Source: Acidobacteriota bacterium (GTDB lineage Bacteria > Acidobacteriota > Terriglobia > Terriglobales > Acidobacteriaceae). Taken from it: a stretch of 6,642 nucleotides of DNA. Below are positions 5,523 to 6,642 of this stretch, in pieces. The notes beneath the pieces were generated by a model that was given only the letters and a program-made list of their open reading frames with translations, was not told the origin of the DNA and made no database searches. The stretch lies in the NCBI GenBank assembly GCA_003225615.1, contig QIAS01000378.1:1-6642 (forward strand). The letters run 5' to 3'. Numbering within the stretch: the first letter of the stretch is position 1; every line of letters starts with the position of its first letter. The position numbers and the translations under genes are program-made.

Positions 5523-6642
5523 TTACCTGCCGCTCCGAAAGCGTGAAGATGACGAAGAAAACTACGCTGAAAGTCACGCCGGCAATGGTGGCTTCATATT
5601 TCGTAAACAGATTCACGATCGCGGTCATAAATAGGACAGCCGAAATGACCATCAATCCAAATGGGATTTCTATTTTGCCGATGTGAAAATTACCCGGTAC
5701 CTTCCAGGCGCGGTTCTCCGGCTCGGTGAAGCGCAGAACCAGCACCGCAAGGGAGTTCATGGCAAAACTCCAGATCACCCCAAAGGCATACAGACCAGCC
5801 AGCTTATACACATTTCCGCCGCTGGCCAGCACAGTAAGTATCTGCAGACCGACAATTAAGTTAATGATGCGGTAGCTGGTACCGAAGCGGGAATGTGGCT
5901 TCTGGAACCAGTCCGTTAGAACGCCATCTTCCGCTATGCGGTTCAAAACACCGTTAGCGCCGACGATTGCGGTGTTCTGCGCGCCGGCCAGGATAAGCAC
6001 TCCGACCAGCACCACGAAGCCGTGAAATAAAAGCTTCAGGGTGGGTGGACCGACCAGGTATACGGTGATCCCGCTGATCAGATTTGCGAAGTAATTGGCG
6101 CGCACGCTGTCGGGAATTATCATCACCCCGAAAAATGAGACCAGCGATGTAAACAAAAGGCTGTAAACAAAAATTACCAGTCCGGTTTTCTGCAGATTCT
6201 TCAACTTGGGATGCGCAATCTCGCGGTTAACCTGGGCAAGTGTCTCTTCGCCGCTCATAGCGAGGACGGAGTGTCCGAAACCAACCAGCAGGATGATCCA
6301 GGTGACATGCGTAACGAAAGTTCCGTAAAGCCACCCCAGAGACTCCTTGTCGAGCTTCATGACCCCGGGATGGAGGGGATTCGGCGGTATCTGGATAGGA
6401 ACTTTGAATACCGTGTACGTGCACCAGAGAATCAGAATCACTACCATTACCGTGGTGATGGCCATGATCTGCAGCGCCTTTGTGCTGGATTCGTGGATAC
6501 CCTGGATGTTCTTCCACCAGAAATAGAAAGCAACCAAGATCGCGAATACGGCCGAAAAGTGATTTTCAGAGAACGTAAGCGGGTGATGCACGTATTGGCT
6601 GATGTCTTGGACGAAGCCTGCGAAGTACTGGCCGGCAGAAAC
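5200..6642 (-). CDS. APC-superfamily amino-acid permease, 5' end outside the window, frameshifted near its C-terminus
   Basis: Integral membrane transporter, probably for amino acids by cation symport or exchange. The frame is open to the right edge at 6642, so the N-terminus (probably three or so helices of about 12) is missing. A GTG at 6591 is internal and not the start. About nine hydrophobic segments are visible, including HFSAVFAILVAFYFWW, IMAITTVMVVILILW, VTWIILLVGFGHSVL, TGLVIFVYSLLFTSLVSFFG, FVVLVGVLILAGAQNTAIVG, AFGVIWSFAMNSLAVLVL and GVTFSVVFFVIFTL. MSGEETLAQVNREI after the third visible helix and GANGVLNRIAEDGVLTDWF are APC-type loop motifs. The membrane part ends at ERQVIKQRHGKPEQLDQF (about 5486). 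The rest of this frame down to 5200 is low-complexity (Gly/Arg/His/Pro) and looks out of frame; the true continuation is the UspA-like domain in the next frame. The substrate cannot be told from the sequence. Confidence 0.88.
   Translation of the reverse strand, partial: VSAGQYFAGFVQDISQYVHHPLTFSENHFSAVFAILVAFYFWWKNIQGIHESSTKALQIMAITTVMVVILILWCTYTVFKVPIQIPPNPLHPGVMKLDKESLGWLYGTFVTHVTWIILLVGFGHSVLAMSGEETLAQVNREIAHPKLKNLQKTGLVIFVYSLLFTSLVSFFGVMIIPDSVRANYFANLISGITVYLVGPPTLKLLFHGFVVLVGVLILAGAQNTAIVGANGVLNRIAEDGVLTDWFQKPHSRFGTSYRIINLIVGLQILTVLASGGNVYKLAGLYAFGVIWSFAMNSLAVLVLRFTEPENRAWKVPGNFHIGKIEIPFGLMVISAVLFMTAIVNLFTKYEATIAGVTFSVVFFVIFTLSERQVIKQRHGKPEQLDQFRSAPGEHSGSGARPEKSLLLAPCSGAHRYQQTGRGGNECAPLSPRTQLHRQHSHGDERGFRSLRTGIVHFGGGGGRKRGQAGPPPRRPGNRCF

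Overview
This window looks like an ordinary stretch of bacterial chromosome with about 57-60% GC (by eye). The best guess for the host is an Acidobacteriota-type soil bacterium, inferred from the gene types, the spacer repeats and an amino-acid permease carrying a C-terminal UspA-like domain. The assignment comes from recognition and was not computed. I see no tRNA, rRNA, CRISPR array, transposase, prophage gene or recognisable new defence or biosynthetic system.

Layout from left to right: rpmB (ribosomal protein L28, zinc-ribbon type, + strand) faces a secreted FKBP-type peptidyl-prolyl isomerase (- strand). A long imperfect inverted repeat fills almost the whole gap between the two stop codons. 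Upstream of the isomerase on the - strand come ridA and a bifunctional (p)ppGpp synthetase/hydrolase (rel). The order rel-ridA-FKBP, all on the - strand, allows one transcription unit, although the gaps of 61 and 137 nt could hold internal promoters. Divergent from rel is a TIGR01777/YfcH-like sugar-nucleotide-epimerase-type SDR protein (+ strand). The last third is an APC-superfamily amino-acid permease with a UspA-like C-terminal domain (- strand), cut off at its N-terminus by the window edge.

Two genes are interrupted. In rel the frame breaks near residue 535, just before the cysteine-containing and ACT regulatory domains. The break lies on a GGAAGAC heptamer, and the sequence fits a roughly 29-bp deletion between two short direct repeats. 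In the permease the frame breaks between the membrane part and the UspA-like part. Both breaks shift the frame in the same direction, and neither sits in a homopolymer. They are either real lesions or errors in the clone or assembly.

The most interesting non-coding signal is a perfect 16-bp palindrome, TGTTCCACGTGGAACA (4713-4728), between two convergent genes. It matches the consensus of chromosomal parS, the ParB-binding centromere site. Other spacer features are the inverted repeat after rpmB, an AATTGCCAATT-type inverted repeat flanking a TGAGCGAGCCGAAGG motif, a GC-rich repeat and hairpin block upstream of rel, and a TATAAT box 5 nt before the rel ATG that suggests a leaderless transcript.

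The gene set is mostly housekeeping: translation (L28), envelope protein folding (FKBP), removal of reactive enamines (RidA), the stringent response (Rel) and amino-acid uptake. The rel-ridA neighbourhood hints at a link between amino-acid metabolism and stringent control, but this is inference.
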